A stretch of DNA of 45,945 nt from Coprobacillus sp. CAG:826. Lineage in GTDB: Bacteria; Bacillota_I; Bacilli_A; RFN20; CAG-826. Each line of letters opens with the position of its first letter. Positions within the stretch are counted from its first letter, which is position 1. The translations under genes and the position numbers were made by a program. The notes beneath the pieces were generated by a model that saw only the letters and a list, made by a program, of their open reading frames with translations, was not told the DNA's origin and ran no database searches. Location of the stretch: positions 20,633 through 66,577 of the forward strand of contig FR897041.1 of NCBI GenBank assembly GCA_000437235.1. The letters run 5' to 3'. Shown piece after piece: positions 8,787 to 17,254 of this stretch.

Positions 8787-10145
8787 ATGGATTTTAAAAC
8801 ACTAATGCGCCCTTATCAAGAAGAAGCGCTTGAAAATTTGAGAAAATGGGTGCAAATTCCCTCGGTTCATGATGAAGCAACCATTCAAGAAGGAAAACCT
8901 TTTGGAAACGATGTCGCTTCCGCTTTAGATTTCATTGCACGTTTAGCGGAAAGCAAAGGATTTGAGGTTAATCGCTGTGATGGTTATTGTACCGAAATCA
9001 TCTGTGGGACCGGAGATAAAATCATCGGCATCTATGCCCATAGCGATGTCGTTCCAGTAAGTGGAGATTGGAAATATCCTCCTTTTAGCGCTACTTTAGC
9101 GGATGATGTTCTTTATGGAAGAGGAACAAGTGACGATAAAGGCCCGGCGATGGCCGCCTTCTATTCTTTAGTCGCATTAAAAGAAAATCATTTAATCGAT
9201 GGCTATCAAGTCCGTTTTGTCATCGGTGGAAATGAAGAAAAAGGTTCCGCTTGTTTAGAGCATTATTTCCATGTTTTAAAGAAGCCCAATCCCACCTATG
9301 GCTTTACCCCTGATGGTGATTTCCCATTAATTTATGGAGAAAAAGGCATTACCAATTATCGTACTTCCGGTGAATTAAAAGTCAAAGAAGTGAAAAAAAT
9401 TCATGCCGGTGTCGTTTCTAATTCCGTTATCGATTTAGCAGACGCTATCGTAACGAAAAAAGAACCCATTGAAGCTTATTTAAAAAATAAAAAGTTCCAA
9501 TACGAATGGAAAGAAGAAGAGGATGGCTTACATTTCATTCTTCATGGAAAAGCCGCTCACGGCTCATTACCCGAATTAGGTATTAATGCTGGTATTCAAA
9601 TGTTAGATGTTTTAGGTCATGCTTATCACGTTGATGAATGGATTCGTTTAGCCGATGCTTATCAAGATCCAAGTGGAAAAACCATGGATGAATTCTATCA
9701 TTCAGATTTATTAAAAGATACTACCTATAACGTGGGTATTATTGAATATGAAAATAACCAATTTTCGATGATTGTGAATTTCCGTTATCCCGAACAAGTG
9801 AAGCCTTTAGCGGTCATTACAAATCTCAACGCCAAGCTTCCTTTCTATACCGAAATTATTTCAACTTCAGAAACATTATTCTTTGATCCAAACTGTGCGA
9901 TGATTCAAAATCTTTTACGCGTTTATCAAGAAGAAACCGGTGATTTAGAAACCCCAATTAAAACCATTGGTGGTGGCACTTACGCTAAAGAATGTAAAAA
10001 CACCGTCGCATTTGGTTCGGCTTTCCCACATAGTGATGACCATATTCACGAAGCAAACGAGCACATTACATTACAAGATTTCTATCAAAGTATGCCCATT
10101 TATGCGCATGCCATTTATTGCTTAGGTAAAGAAACATGCGAATGA
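8787..10145 (+). CDS. pepV: M20-family dipeptidase, PepV/Sapep type
   Basis: A 452-residue zinc peptidase that cleaves dipeptides in the cytoplasm. The metal and catalytic motifs are visible: HSDVVPVSGDW (H85, D87), GRGTSDDKGP (D116/D117), GGNEEKGS (E150/E151), TPDGDFP (D176) and a C-terminal FPHSDDHIHEANEH motif supplying the last His ligand. The lid domain carries HGKAAHGSLPELGINA. Length fits PepV. It has AGGAGG before the ATG, follows the S component by 27 bases and overlaps trmB by 10 bases, so it is probably part of the coaX-to-ytpR operon. Confidence 0.93.
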   Translation: MDFKTLMRPYQEEALENLRKWVQIPSVHDEATIQEGKPFGNDVASALDFIARLAESKGFEVNRCDGYCTEIICGTGDKIIGIYAHSDVVPVSGDWKYPPFSATLADDVLYGRGTSDDKGPAMAAFYSLVALKENHLIDGYQVRFVIGGNEEKGSACLEHYFHVLKKPNPTYGFTPDGDFPLIYGEKGITNYRTSGELKVKEVKKIHAGVVSNSVIDLADAIVTKKEPIEAYLKNKKFQYEWKEEEDGLHFILHGKAAHGSLPELGINAGIQMLDVLGHAYHVDEWIRLADAYQDPSGKTMDEFYHSDLLKDTTYNVGIIEYENNQFSMIVNFRYPEQVKPLAVITNLNAKLPFYTEIISTSETLFFDPNCAMIQNLLRVYQEETGDLETPIKTIGGGTYAKECKNTVAFGSAFPHSDDHIHEANEHITLQDFYQSMPIYAHAIYCLGKETCE

Positions 10146-10756
10146 AACATAAATCCTGGAGTGAACCTTTTTTAAAAGATCACCCCGAAATTGTAAAAGT
10201 CATCGTCCATCAAGAAGATGTTGATTTTGATTTTTCTTATCCGACTTGTTTAGAAATCGGAACCGGACGCGGTGACTTTATTGTGCAAATGGCCAAAAAA
10301 TATCCGGATTTTCAGTGGATAGGTATTGAAATGAATGTCGATGCCTTAGCCATTACCGCTAAAAAAGTCGTGGAAAGCGGATTAAAAAATATCCAGCTAA
10401 TCCGCCAAAACTTTATCGTGATTGCTTCCTTTTTTCCTTCCTCTTCTTTTAATAAAATTTATTTAAACTTCTCCGATCCATGGCCGAAAAAACGTCATGC
10501 CAAAAGAAGATTAACCGCAGATACATTTTTAAATGAATATCGTCGACTTTTAAAAGATGAGGGTGAATTAGTAATGAAAACCGATAATTATCCTTTATTT
10601 TGCTTTAGTGTCGAAATGTTAGAGCAAGAGAAGTGGAATATTATCTCTTTAGAATCACCTTATGAAGAAATCAAAGAAGAAGATGCTGGAACCGAATATG
10701 AAATGAAATTCCGTTCCTTACATCAACCCATATATCGCTTAAAAGCGAAGAGGTAA
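10136..10756 (+). CDS. trmB: tRNA (guanine-N7-)-methyltransferase
   Basis: A 206-residue SAM-dependent enzyme that makes m7G46 in the variable loop of tRNAs. The start MRMKHKSW matches the family's usual MR-x-R-x-KPW N-terminus and therefore favours 10136 over the ATG at 10142. The SAM site is CLEIGTGRGDFIVQMA; the substrate loop is NFSDPWPKKRHAKRRLT; the C-terminus holds GTEYEMKF. It overlaps the end of pepV by 10 bases and is 4 bases from the M42 gene, a neighbourhood resembling the ytmQ (trmB) and ytoP region of Bacillus subtilis. Confidence 0.96.
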   Translation: MRMKHKSWSEPFLKDHPEIVKVIVHQEDVDFDFSYPTCLEIGTGRGDFIVQMAKKYPDFQWIGIEMNVDALAITAKKVVESGLKNIQLIRQNFIVIASFFPSSSFNKIYLNFSDPWPKKRHAKRRLTADTFLNEYRRLLKDEGELVMKTDNYPLFCFSVEMLEQEKWNIISLESPYEEIKEEDAGTEYEMKFRSLHQPIYRLKAKR

Positions 10757-10760
10757 AATT

Positions 10761-11849
10761 ATGAAATTATTAAGTAAACATCAATTACATTTATTTAAAA
10801 CTTTAACAGAATTATATGCCATTTCTGGTTTAGAAAATGAAGTGGCTAGTTTCTTAAAAGCTACATATGAAAAATTAGGTTATCCAATTATCACCGATCA
10901 AATGGGTTCTATTTTTGCATATAAAAAATCAAAGACCCCCAATGCAAAAAAAGTGATGATTGTTGGTCATATGGATGAAGTGGGATTTATCGTACACTCC
11001 ATTTTAGATAATGGTATGGTAAAAGCGCATCCTATCGGTGGCATTAATGAACAAACTCTTTTATCGAGTCGTGTCGTTTTAAAAGGTAAAAAAGGATATT
11101 TAAAGGGTTGTATTGGAGCAATTCCACCGCATTTAATGACGAAACAAGATTTAGAGCGTCCTACGCAAATTAAAGATATGTTATTTGATTTTGGTATGAC
11201 GTCTAAGAAAGAAGCGGAAGAAGCCGGTATCTTTATGGGTGCGATGATGGTCGTAGAAGGCAAATTTGAAGTCTTAAATGGCGGGAAACGTCTACTAGGT
11301 AAAGCCTTTGATGATCGTTATGGCATCGTTTTAGGTATTGAAATTTTAGAAGCGTTAAAGGATGTAGAACTCCCCTATGATTTATATGTTGGTGGCTCCG
11401 TACAAGAAGAAGTAGGATGTCGAGGCGCTTTTACGTCTTCCTATAAAATTCATCCAGATTTAGCGATTGTTTTAGATTGTTCTCCCGCTAAAGACGCTAC
11501 GGGAGATACTTCAGAATTAGGCGTCTTAGGAAACGGTGTTTTATATCGCGTGATGGACCGCACGATGATTGCGTTCCCTGAATGGATTGAATTTCAACAA
11601 AAATGTGTGAAAAAGAGTCATGCAAAAGGACAATATTATATTTCTCCTGGAGGCACGGATGCCGGTTCCATCCATAAACAATTCGACGGAATTCCTACTT
11701 TAACCCATTGTTTAGTTGCTAGAAATATCCATACTTGTTCTACGATTTTAGATGCAGAAGACTATTTATCCAGCAAAAAATCACTTTTATACATGTTAAA
11801 GCATATGGATATGGATTTATTATCTTGCTTAAGGAGAAATAAAGCATGA
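10761..11849 (+). CDS. M42-family aminopeptidase (YtoP/PepA-like)
   Basis: A 362-residue metallo-aminopeptidase of the M42 family (glutamyl aminopeptidase and endoglucanase-M type). Visible motifs: VGHMDEVGFIV (His/Asp ligand), GKAFDDRYGI (bridging Asp), VQEEVGCRGA (catalytic Glu pair), LDCSPAKDATGD and, near the C-terminus, ARNIHTCSTIL with the last His ligand. Such enzymes form large tetrahedral complexes that trim peptides; substrate preference cannot be read here. It begins 4 bases after trmB and overlaps the following ytpR-like gene by ATGA, so translation is coupled. Confidence 0.92.
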   Translation: MKLLSKHQLHLFKTLTELYAISGLENEVASFLKATYEKLGYPIITDQMGSIFAYKKSKTPNAKKVMIVGHMDEVGFIVHSILDNGMVKAHPIGGINEQTLLSSRVVLKGKKGYLKGCIGAIPPHLMTKQDLERPTQIKDMLFDFGMTSKKEAEEAGIFMGAMMVVEGKFEVLNGGKRLLGKAFDDRYGIVLGIEILEALKDVELPYDLYVGGSVQEEVGCRGAFTSSYKIHPDLAIVLDCSPAKDATGDTSELGVLGNGVLYRVMDRTMIAFPEWIEFQQKCVKKSHAKGQYYISPGGTDAGSIHKQFDGIPTLTHCLVARNIHTCSTILDAEDYLSSKKSLLYMLKHMDMDLLSCLRRNKA

Positions 11850-12385
11850 GTTGGGCTAGCTACTATCACCATGCGCTTTTTGGCGATGTATTGCTTTTAA
11901 TATATGAGCCAGAGGCTCGTCCTTTTTCTAATCAAAAAAAGGGAAATGTAGTAGCAATTTATGATGAAAAAAATACCTTAATTGGTGTTAATATTTTTGA
12001 TTTTTCTTCGTTTATGAAGATGAAAGCAAAAGGAAGAATTCCTGTTTTCCCGCATCCTGTTTTAGAAGTCATTAATAATATTTTAAAAAATGCGAATCTT
12101 CCCACTTTAGAAGAGCCAAAAACAAGTGGTTTTATTATTGGTACAGTAAAAGAAATAAAAGAAAATACGATGTTAGTTTCTTATCAAAATCAAGAATTTG
12201 AAATGAAACGAATTCCTATTTTAGTAGGAGAGCAACTTCTTATTGCTTTACCCGAAACAATCTTATTTAATGGGAAAAAAGTTCATGAATATTATCCAAT
12301 AAAAGAAAACGAAATGGAAGCATTAACTTCTAACGAATATATTGTTTTTCATCGCGAAAAAGAGGAAGATTTCTTTTTACGCTAA
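11846..12385 (+). CDS. YtpR-like protein with a shortened tRNA-binding domain
   Basis: A 179-residue protein. The first half resembles the DUF4479 domain of Bacillus YtpR (GDVLLLIYE, GNVVAIYDEKNTLIGVNIFDFSSF). The second half starts like the YtpR OB-fold tRNA-binding domain (GFIIGTVKEIKENTMLVSYQNQ, VGEQLLIALPETI) but is much shorter and lacks the HPNADKL-type segment and the conserved C-terminal residues. YtpR resembles the tRNA-binding part of PheT, and its function is unknown. The gene overlaps the M42 peptidase by 4 bases. The position matches B. subtilis synteny, which supports the assignment despite divergence. Confidence 0.7.
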   Translation: MSWASYYHHALFGDVLLLIYEPEARPFSNQKKGNVVAIYDEKNTLIGVNIFDFSSFMKMKAKGRIPVFPHPVLEVINNILKNANLPTLEEPKTSGFIIGTVKEIKENTMLVSYQNQEFEMKRIPILVGEQLLIALPETILFNGKKVHEYYPIKENEMEALTSNEYIVFHREKEEDFFLR

Positions 12386-12453
12386 TTCACATTTTGATTA
12401 CAATAAAAAGCGCAGAAATGGCATATTTATTTTACTTTAACCATAAATTAGTA

Positions 12454-12482
12454 TTGATATTTTTGTCTTGAAGCGGTACAAT
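12454..12482 (+). promoter_or_regulatory. Sigma-A promoter of the small membrane protein gene
   Basis: TTGATA, a 17-base spacer and TACAAT; the gene starts 30 bases downstream. Confidence 0.72.
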
Positions 12483-12511
12483 CAAATCATAAGGGAAAGG
12501 AGATAAATATC

Positions 12512-12748
12512 ATGACATTTGATAAGTGGTTTAATCAACAAGATCGTCTTGTTCAAATCATCCTTTTATTAATTCCAGGTTTAAACTGGATTATGGAAAT
12601 TTTAATTAGACTTTCTGTTTTCTTAAGAAAGAAAGACATAGTTTCCTTATTATTGTTCATTTTGGTTATTCCTGGTGTTGGTGTTGTCTTAGGTTGGGTT
12701 GACTTAATTTGGACCTTACTCTTTGGACATCTCATCTTAGCTGACTAG
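12512..12748 (+). CDS. Small membrane protein, unknown function
   Basis: A 78-residue protein with two hydrophobic segments (about residues 14-38 and 44-75) separated by a basic turn, LRKKDI, so both ends are probably extracellular by the positive-inside rule. It has a good ribosome binding site (AAAGGAG, 9 bases before the ATG), its own promoter and its own terminator, so it is a real monocistronic gene. I recognise no family. It does not resemble a toxin with a single helix and charged tail. Confidence 0.75.
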   Translation: MTFDKWFNQQDRLVQIILLLIPGLNWIMEILIRLSVFLRKKDIVSLLLFILVIPGVGVVLGWVDLIWTLLFGHLILAD

Positions 12749-12764
12749 CTAAAGAAGTGAAAAG

Positions 12765-12790
12765 AACATCCCTTATGGATGTTTTTTTTT
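12765..12790 (+). terminator. Terminator of the small membrane protein gene
   Basis: AACATCC pairs with GGATGTT around a 5-base loop, followed by a run of T residues. Confidence 0.88.
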
Positions 12791-12797
12791 GCCTAAT

Positions 12798-12826
12798 TTG
12801 CCATATTTTCCGTTCTATGATAAGAT
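12798..12826 (+). promoter_or_regulatory. Promoter of the SDR gene
   Basis: TTGCCA, a 17-base spacer and TAAGAT, located right after the preceding terminator and 40 bases before the SDR start. Confidence 0.6.
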
Positions 12827-12865
12827 AGGGTATCTTTTTTAAGATGATAAAGACGAGGAAAAAGA

Positions 12866-13636
12866 ATGAAGACAGTACTAATTACCGGAACAAGCAGTGG
12901 AATTGGTTATGCTTTAGCTGCTTTTCTTGTAAAAAAAGGTTATCAAGTCTTTGGTCTCTCTCGAAGAGAAACCAAAATAAAAGGTGTGATTTCTATTCAT
13001 TTAGATATCACGAAACAAGAAAGCATCGAGCAAACATTAAAAGAAGTTTTGCAATATACCGATCACATCGACTATTTGATTCAAAATGCAGGTATGGGAA
13101 TTGCGGGTTCTATTGAAAATGCCACAAAAGAAGATATTGAATTACAGTTTAATACAAATCTTTTTGGACCGATTTATTTTCTTCAAGCCTGTTTAAAATA
13201 TATGAGTAAAGGTGGTCGCATCATTCATGTAGGTTCAATGGCGGGTGATTTAACTATTCCTTATCAAAGCTTTTATTCCATGTCGAAAGCGGCATTAGAT
13301 AAATTTTCGGAAGCATTATCCATGGAGTTATATGAAAAGGGAATTAAAGTCACAACCGTTTTACCAGGGGACACAAAAACCGAATTTACGAAGAATCGAA
13401 AAAAGAATATTTTAAAAGAAGAAGAAAAGGTGAATCATTCCGTTTCTAAAATGGAAAAAGATGAGCAAAAAGGCGCTTCACCCCACCAAGTTAGTAAAGT
13501 CATTTATCGCGTGATGAAAAGAAAACACCCACCCATTCGGGTAGCGGTTGGCTTTCCATATCGTCTATTTTTATTTTTAGAAAGAATATTACCCCGCAAG
13601 GCGATTTTATTTTTTATTAGGAAATTATATCGCTAG
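12866..13636 (+). CDS. Short-chain dehydrogenase/reductase
   Basis: A 256-residue classical SDR oxidoreductase. The cofactor loop is TGTSSGIG (residues 8-14), the structural NAG motif is at 74-76, and the catalytic triad is complete: S124 (HVGSMAG), Y137 and K141 (YSMSK). SRR after the second strand (residues 32-34) suggests NADP preference. Substrate is unknown; relatives often act on lipids or ketones. The GNAT-like gene follows after 29 bases. A second overlapping frame at 12844-13116 is a shadow without the SDR motifs. Confidence 0.9.
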   Translation: MKTVLITGTSSGIGYALAAFLVKKGYQVFGLSRRETKIKGVISIHLDITKQESIEQTLKEVLQYTDHIDYLIQNAGMGIAGSIENATKEDIELQFNTNLFGPIYFLQACLKYMSKGGRIIHVGSMAGDLTIPYQSFYSMSKAALDKFSEALSMELYEKGIKVTTVLPGDTKTEFTKNRKKNILKEEEKVNHSVSKMEKDEQKGASPHQVSKVIYRVMKRKHPPIRVAVGFPYRLFLFLERILPRKAILFFIRKLYR

Positions 13637-13665
13637 GGTGTATAATTGAAAAAAAGGAGTTTATT

Positions 13666-14793
13666 ATGATTGAAATTAAAGAAGTAAAGGGAAGAAGAAT
13701 GTTAAAACAATTTATTGACTTCCCCACGAAGTTATATAAAGATTGTCCTTACTTTACCCCTTATTTATATGAAGATGAAGTAAATAATTTAACGCCCAAA
13801 AAGAATCCAGCTTTTTCTTATTGCGATTTTAAATTATTTTTAGCTTATCAAGATAAAAAAATTGTTGGTCGTATTTGTGGTATTATCAACCACTTCGCTA
13901 ACAATAAATATAATCAAAAACGCGTTCGTTTCAACCGTATTGATATGATTGATGATATTGAAGTCACGAAAGCTTTAATTCATGCCGTTGAAGAATTTGG
14001 TTTGGCGTACGGCATGGAAGAAATTTGTGGACCTTTAGGTTATAGTGACCAAGATAAAGAAGGTATGTTAATCAAAGGGTTTGATCAACTCAATATGTTT
14101 GTGACTTTCTATACCCATGAATATTATATTCATCATATGCAAGCCTTAGGCTTTGTTGAAGACGCTAGATGGAAAGAATATAAGATTTTCTTCCCTAAAG
14201 AAGTAGATCCTAAAATTCGTCGTTTATCAGAATTTGTGCAAAAGAAATATAAATTACATCTTCAAAAAATTCGTTCTAAACGTGAACTTAAAAAGAAAGA
14301 TATTATTGAAGTGTTAAAATTAATGAATGTTTGCTACGCAAATTTATATGGCTATGTCCCTATTGAAGAAAAACACATGATGCATTTAGCAGGAGAATAT
14401 TTTCCTTTACTTCATTTAGATTATCTTCAACTTGTACGCGATGAAAATGAAAAGCTTGTTGCTTTTGGTTTAATGATTCCAACCCCTGTTAAAGCATTAA
14501 AAAAACATAACGGACATTTATATCCTTTTGGCTTTATTGATTTCTTACATGATTTAAAACACGCAAAAGTATTAGATATGCTTTTAGTTGCCGTTGATCC
14601 CGCTTATCAATCTTCGGGTGCGATGGCAATCATCTTTGAAAAAGCCATTGAAAACGCGATTAAAAATAAAATGGAACATGCTGAAACTGGTCCAGAACTT
14701 GAATACAATGACAAAGTTCAATCGTTATGGAAATCCTTCGATCACGAATGCCATAAAGAAAGAGTGTGCTTTGTGAAAAAAATTGGTGCATAA
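13666..14793 (+). CDS. GNAT-like acyltransferase-fold protein
   Basis: A 375-residue protein of the large, poorly characterised N-acetyltransferase-like family. Near residues 60-75 it reads FKLFLAYQDKKIVGRICGIINHFAN, the usual GNAT strand pair, and a C-terminal half (LVAFGLMIPTPVKAL, LDMLLVAVDPAYQSSGAMAIIFEKAI) contains a second GNAT-like core with a degenerate acyl-CoA loop. No substrate can be assigned. AAAGGAG precedes the ATG, and TATAAT at about 13641 could be its own -10 box. A strong terminator follows the stop. Confidence 0.75.
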   Translation: MIEIKEVKGRRMLKQFIDFPTKLYKDCPYFTPYLYEDEVNNLTPKKNPAFSYCDFKLFLAYQDKKIVGRICGIINHFANNKYNQKRVRFNRIDMIDDIEVTKALIHAVEEFGLAYGMEEICGPLGYSDQDKEGMLIKGFDQLNMFVTFYTHEYYIHHMQALGFVEDARWKEYKIFFPKEVDPKIRRLSEFVQKKYKLHLQKIRSKRELKKKDIIEVLKLMNVCYANLYGYVPIEEKHMMHLAGEYFPLLHLDYLQLVRDENEKLVAFGLMIPTPVKALKKHNGHLYPFGFIDFLHDLKHAKVLDMLLVAVDPAYQSSGAMAIIFEKAIENAIKNKMEHAETGPELEYNDKVQSLWKSFDHECHKERVCFVKKIGA

Positions 14794-14795
14794 GG

Positions 14796-14825
14796 AAAAA
14801 TGTAGAGTGCTCTCTACATTTTTTA
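14796..14825 (+). terminator. Terminator of the GNAT-like gene
   Basis: AAAAATGTAGAG pairs with CTCTACATTTTT around a 4-base loop; the stem runs into a T tract. Confidence 0.9.
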
Positions 14826-14917
14826 ATGATTAAAAATGATATATCTCCATCATAAAAAAGGCATAGAAAAAAAAGAGAAATCCTTTTATAATAAAGGTGA
14901 ATAGGAGATGAATAGGA

Positions 14918-15409
14918 ATGAAAAATAAAGAAGAAAAAACGAACGCTATTCGTCTTTTAGAACAAAAGAAGATTCCTTTTAAAGTCCATAGTTATTCAAA
15001 TACCGATGCCATTAGTGGAGTGGAAGTGGCAGCCATACTTCATGAAGACCCAACGCATGTTTTTAAAACGCTTGTAACCGTCGGAAAAAGTAATCAACAT
15101 TACGTCTTTATTGTTCCGGTAGCGGAAGAGCTTGATTTAAAAAAAGCCGCAAGTGTAGTGAAAGAAAAAAACATGAGTATGATTAAATCCAAAGAATTAT
15201 TACCTTTAACCGGTTATATTCATGGAGGATGTTCTCCTGTCGGTATGAAAAAGCTCTTTAAAACGGTAATTCATAGTACCGCTAAAAACTATTCAACCAT
15301 TTTTGTAAGTGGTGGGATGATTGGTTTACAAATAGAACTTTCTTTAGAGGACTTAAAGAAAGTCGTGCCGATTTTAGAAGCCGATATTATCGTAGATAAA
15401 AAAGAATAA
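14918..15409 (+). CDS. ybaK: Cys-tRNA(Pro)/Cys-tRNA(Cys) deacylase, YbaK/EbsC family
   Basis: A 163-residue editing enzyme that hydrolyses mischarged Cys-tRNA(Pro). Family features: N-terminal NAIRLLEQKKIPFKVHSY, the active-site Lys region DPTHVFKTLVTV, IVPVAEELDLKKAASVV and the Gly-rich C-terminal segment GYIHGGCSPVG. Length is typical. It has its own ribosome binding site (GGAG) and a likely -10 (TATAAT, 14887-14892), and is closed by a strong terminator, so it is probably monocistronic. Confidence 0.93.
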   Translation: MKNKEEKTNAIRLLEQKKIPFKVHSYSNTDAISGVEVAAILHEDPTHVFKTLVTVGKSNQHYVFIVPVAEELDLKKAASVVKEKNMSMIKSKELLPLTGYIHGGCSPVGMKKLFKTVIHSTAKNYSTIFVSGGMIGLQIELSLEDLKKVVPILEADIIVDKKE

Positions 15410-15414
15410 AAAAA

Positions 15415-15458
15415 GAAAGTACTTTAAACCCTAAAAAGGGAAAAGAAGTACTTTTTTT
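15415..15458 (+). terminator. Terminator of the YbaK/EbsC gene
   Basis: GAAAGTACTT pairs with AAGTACTTT, enclosing an inner CCC/GGG pair, then seven T residues. Confidence 0.88.
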
Positions 15459-15504
15459 CATAAATAAAATCACCATTTCTTTCATATATTCTAGTGGTGA
15501 TAAA

Positions 15505-16785
15505 ATGAAATATTATTTAGTGGGAATTAAAGGCACAGGAATGTCCGCATTAGCGGGACTTCTCCATGATGATGGTCATTTAGTCGGTGGAATGGATGTC
15601 GATAAGGACATTTTTACTGAAAAAGAGTTACTTAAGAAAGAAATTTACATCGATTCGCTTTCATTTCGTAATTTTATGTGGGTGGATTTATTTATTATTG
15701 GCCATCAATTTATGGAAAGTGAAGTGCATCAATATATTAAAGACCATCATCTTCCATGGATGGAATATCATGAATTTGTTGAAAGTTATGCCAAAAATAA
15801 AATATCGATTGCGGTATCAGGAACGCACGGAAAAACGACAACTGTAGGTATGCTTTATCAAGCCTTATCTTCTTTTCATCCCACTTCTATGTTACGCGGA
15901 GATGGTGTAGGAAAAGGTGGAAAGAACTGTAATTATTTTGTTTTTGAAGCTTGCGAATATGAAAAGCATTTTTTAGTTTATCATCCCGATTCTTTAATTA
16001 TTACCAATATTGATTATGATCACGTCGATACTTATCCAACAAAAGAAGATTATGACCGTACTTTTCAACAATATGTGTTACAAGCTAAAGAACTCTTTAT
16101 CAACATTGATGATGTAAATAAGGTAGAACACCCTAAAATAGTGACCTTTGGACTAAAAAAAGAGGCTGATTATGCGTGTTTAGATGCAAAACAAACGGAA
16201 AAAGGGATTGGCGGAACACTTTTATATAAAGATCAATCTCTTCCATTTTTTCTTCCGTTTTATGGAGAACATAATTTAATGCATGCTTTAGCGGTTTTTG
16301 CTTATTTAGATACCCATCATTATGACTTAGAAAAAGGATTAGGCGCATTAACAAAATTTACCAGTGTAAATCGGAGATTGGAGTGCACGATAATTAACGA
16401 TGACGTGTTTATTGATGATTATGCGCATCATCCGAAAGAAATTGAAGCAACTCTTCAAGCGGTTCGGGCCATGTATCCTAGTCACAAAGTCATAATTTTC
16501 TTTAAACCGGATCGCTATACTCGTCTTCTTGCATTTCAAGAAGAATTTAAGGTTGCTCTAGATAAAGCAGATCAAAGCTATGTGCTTCCTCTTTATGAGC
16601 ATGTTGAAGGGTATCACGATAGTCGTATTCTTTGTGAAAATAACGCATCTACTTATTTAGCGGATGAAAACGATTTACAAAATCTACATTTTCCTTCATT
16701 TCCTCTTGTTTTTGTCTATTTAAGTTCGAAAAAAATGAAAGATTGGATTCAAAAGATTGTAAAAAATCGTGAAAGCAAAAGTTGA
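15505..16785 (+). CDS. murC: UDP-N-acetylmuramate--L-alanine ligase
   Basis: A 426-residue Mur ligase that adds L-Ala to UDP-MurNAc in peptidoglycan synthesis. The nucleotide loop GIKGTGMSALAGLL (residues 7-20) marks the UDP-binding domain; the ATP loop is SGTHGKTTT (105-113); LIITNIDYDHVDTYPT holds Mur-family metal-binding residues; VFIDDYAHHPKEIEATL and FFKPDRYTRL match MurC. It is slightly shorter than Bacillus MurC. The downstream ytxH-like and ccpA-like genes reproduce part of the B. subtilis murC-ytxGHJ-aroA-ccpA order. The promoter of the next gene overlaps its stop codon. Confidence 0.93.
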   Translation: MKYYLVGIKGTGMSALAGLLHDDGHLVGGMDVDKDIFTEKELLKKEIYIDSLSFRNFMWVDLFIIGHQFMESEVHQYIKDHHLPWMEYHEFVESYAKNKISIAVSGTHGKTTTVGMLYQALSSFHPTSMLRGDGVGKGGKNCNYFVFEACEYEKHFLVYHPDSLIITNIDYDHVDTYPTKEDYDRTFQQYVLQAKELFINIDDVNKVEHPKIVTFGLKKEADYACLDAKQTEKGIGGTLLYKDQSLPFFLPFYGEHNLMHALAVFAYLDTHHYDLEKGLGALTKFTSVNRRLECTIINDDVFIDDYAHHPKEIEATLQAVRAMYPSHKVIIFFKPDRYTRLLAFQEEFKVALDKADQSYVLPLYEHVEGYHDSRILCENNASTYLADENDLQNLHFPSFPLVFVYLSSKKMKDWIQKIVKNRESKS

Positions 16786-16810
16786 CAGTGAAAATATTTT
16801 CATGTAGAAT
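16782..16810 (+). promoter_or_regulatory. Strong sigma-A promoter overlapping the murC stop
   Basis: TTGACA (consensus), a 17-base spacer and TAGAAT. The murC TGA lies inside the -35 hexamer. Confidence 0.85.
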
Positions 16811-16860
16811 AGTGTTGTCGCGTAGGTACCCAAACTTTTAATAAAAAAGGAGGGTAATTT

Positions 16861-17196
16861 ATGCAGATGAAAATGTTCGCATTTGAATGTGGTTTATTAA
16901 TGGGAATGGCTGCGGTTTGTCTTCTTCCTCCCGTGAGGAATGAAATGAAAACGATGTTTCAAAAAGCTAAAAATTCCATGCAATCAACCAAGAAAGTGCT
17001 GTTAGCTAAAGGAAAGAAACTCAAAGAAGATACCTTAGATGCGGCAAGTGATATCCGTGATGATGTCCAAGACTTAGCAGAAAGTATTATGAATGAAACG
17101 GAGTCCATCAATATGAAGGGACTCACGCCTTCCATTAAAAAAGCGCTCGCAAAAATTAAAGCGCATGCAGTATCTTTAAAAAGCCTAACTGAATAG
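16861..17196 (+). CDS. YtxH-like small membrane-associated protein
   Basis: A 111-residue protein with a short hydrophobic N-terminus (MFAFECGLLMGMAAVCLLPP) followed by a Lys/Asp/Glu-rich amphipathic body, the layout of YtxH-type proteins. The sequence itself is poorly conserved; the assignment rests on layout and on the position between murC and a ccpA-like gene, where Bacillus carries ytxG, ytxH and ytxJ. AAGGAGG precedes the ATG, a consensus promoter lies upstream and a terminator follows, so it is expressed on its own, probably strongly. Function unknown. Confidence 0.7.
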   Translation: MQMKMFAFECGLLMGMAAVCLLPPVRNEMKTMFQKAKNSMQSTKKVLLAKGKKLKEDTLDAASDIRDDVQDLAESIMNETESINMKGLTPSIKKALAKIKAHAVSLKSLTE

Positions 17197-17209
17197 CAAT
17201 TCTCATCAT

Positions 17210-17234
17210 AAAGCGCGACTAGGCGCTTTTTTTT
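17210..17234 (+). terminator. Terminator of the YtxH-like gene
   Basis: AAAGCGC pairs with GCGCTTT around a 6-base loop, then a T run. Confidence 0.88.
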
Positions 17235-17254
17235 AGATTAAGGGAGGGTTAATC

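Noticed and set aside
12844..13116. 90-codon frame overlapping the SDR gene
   Set aside because: Shadow frame; the SDR frame carries all catalytic motifs.
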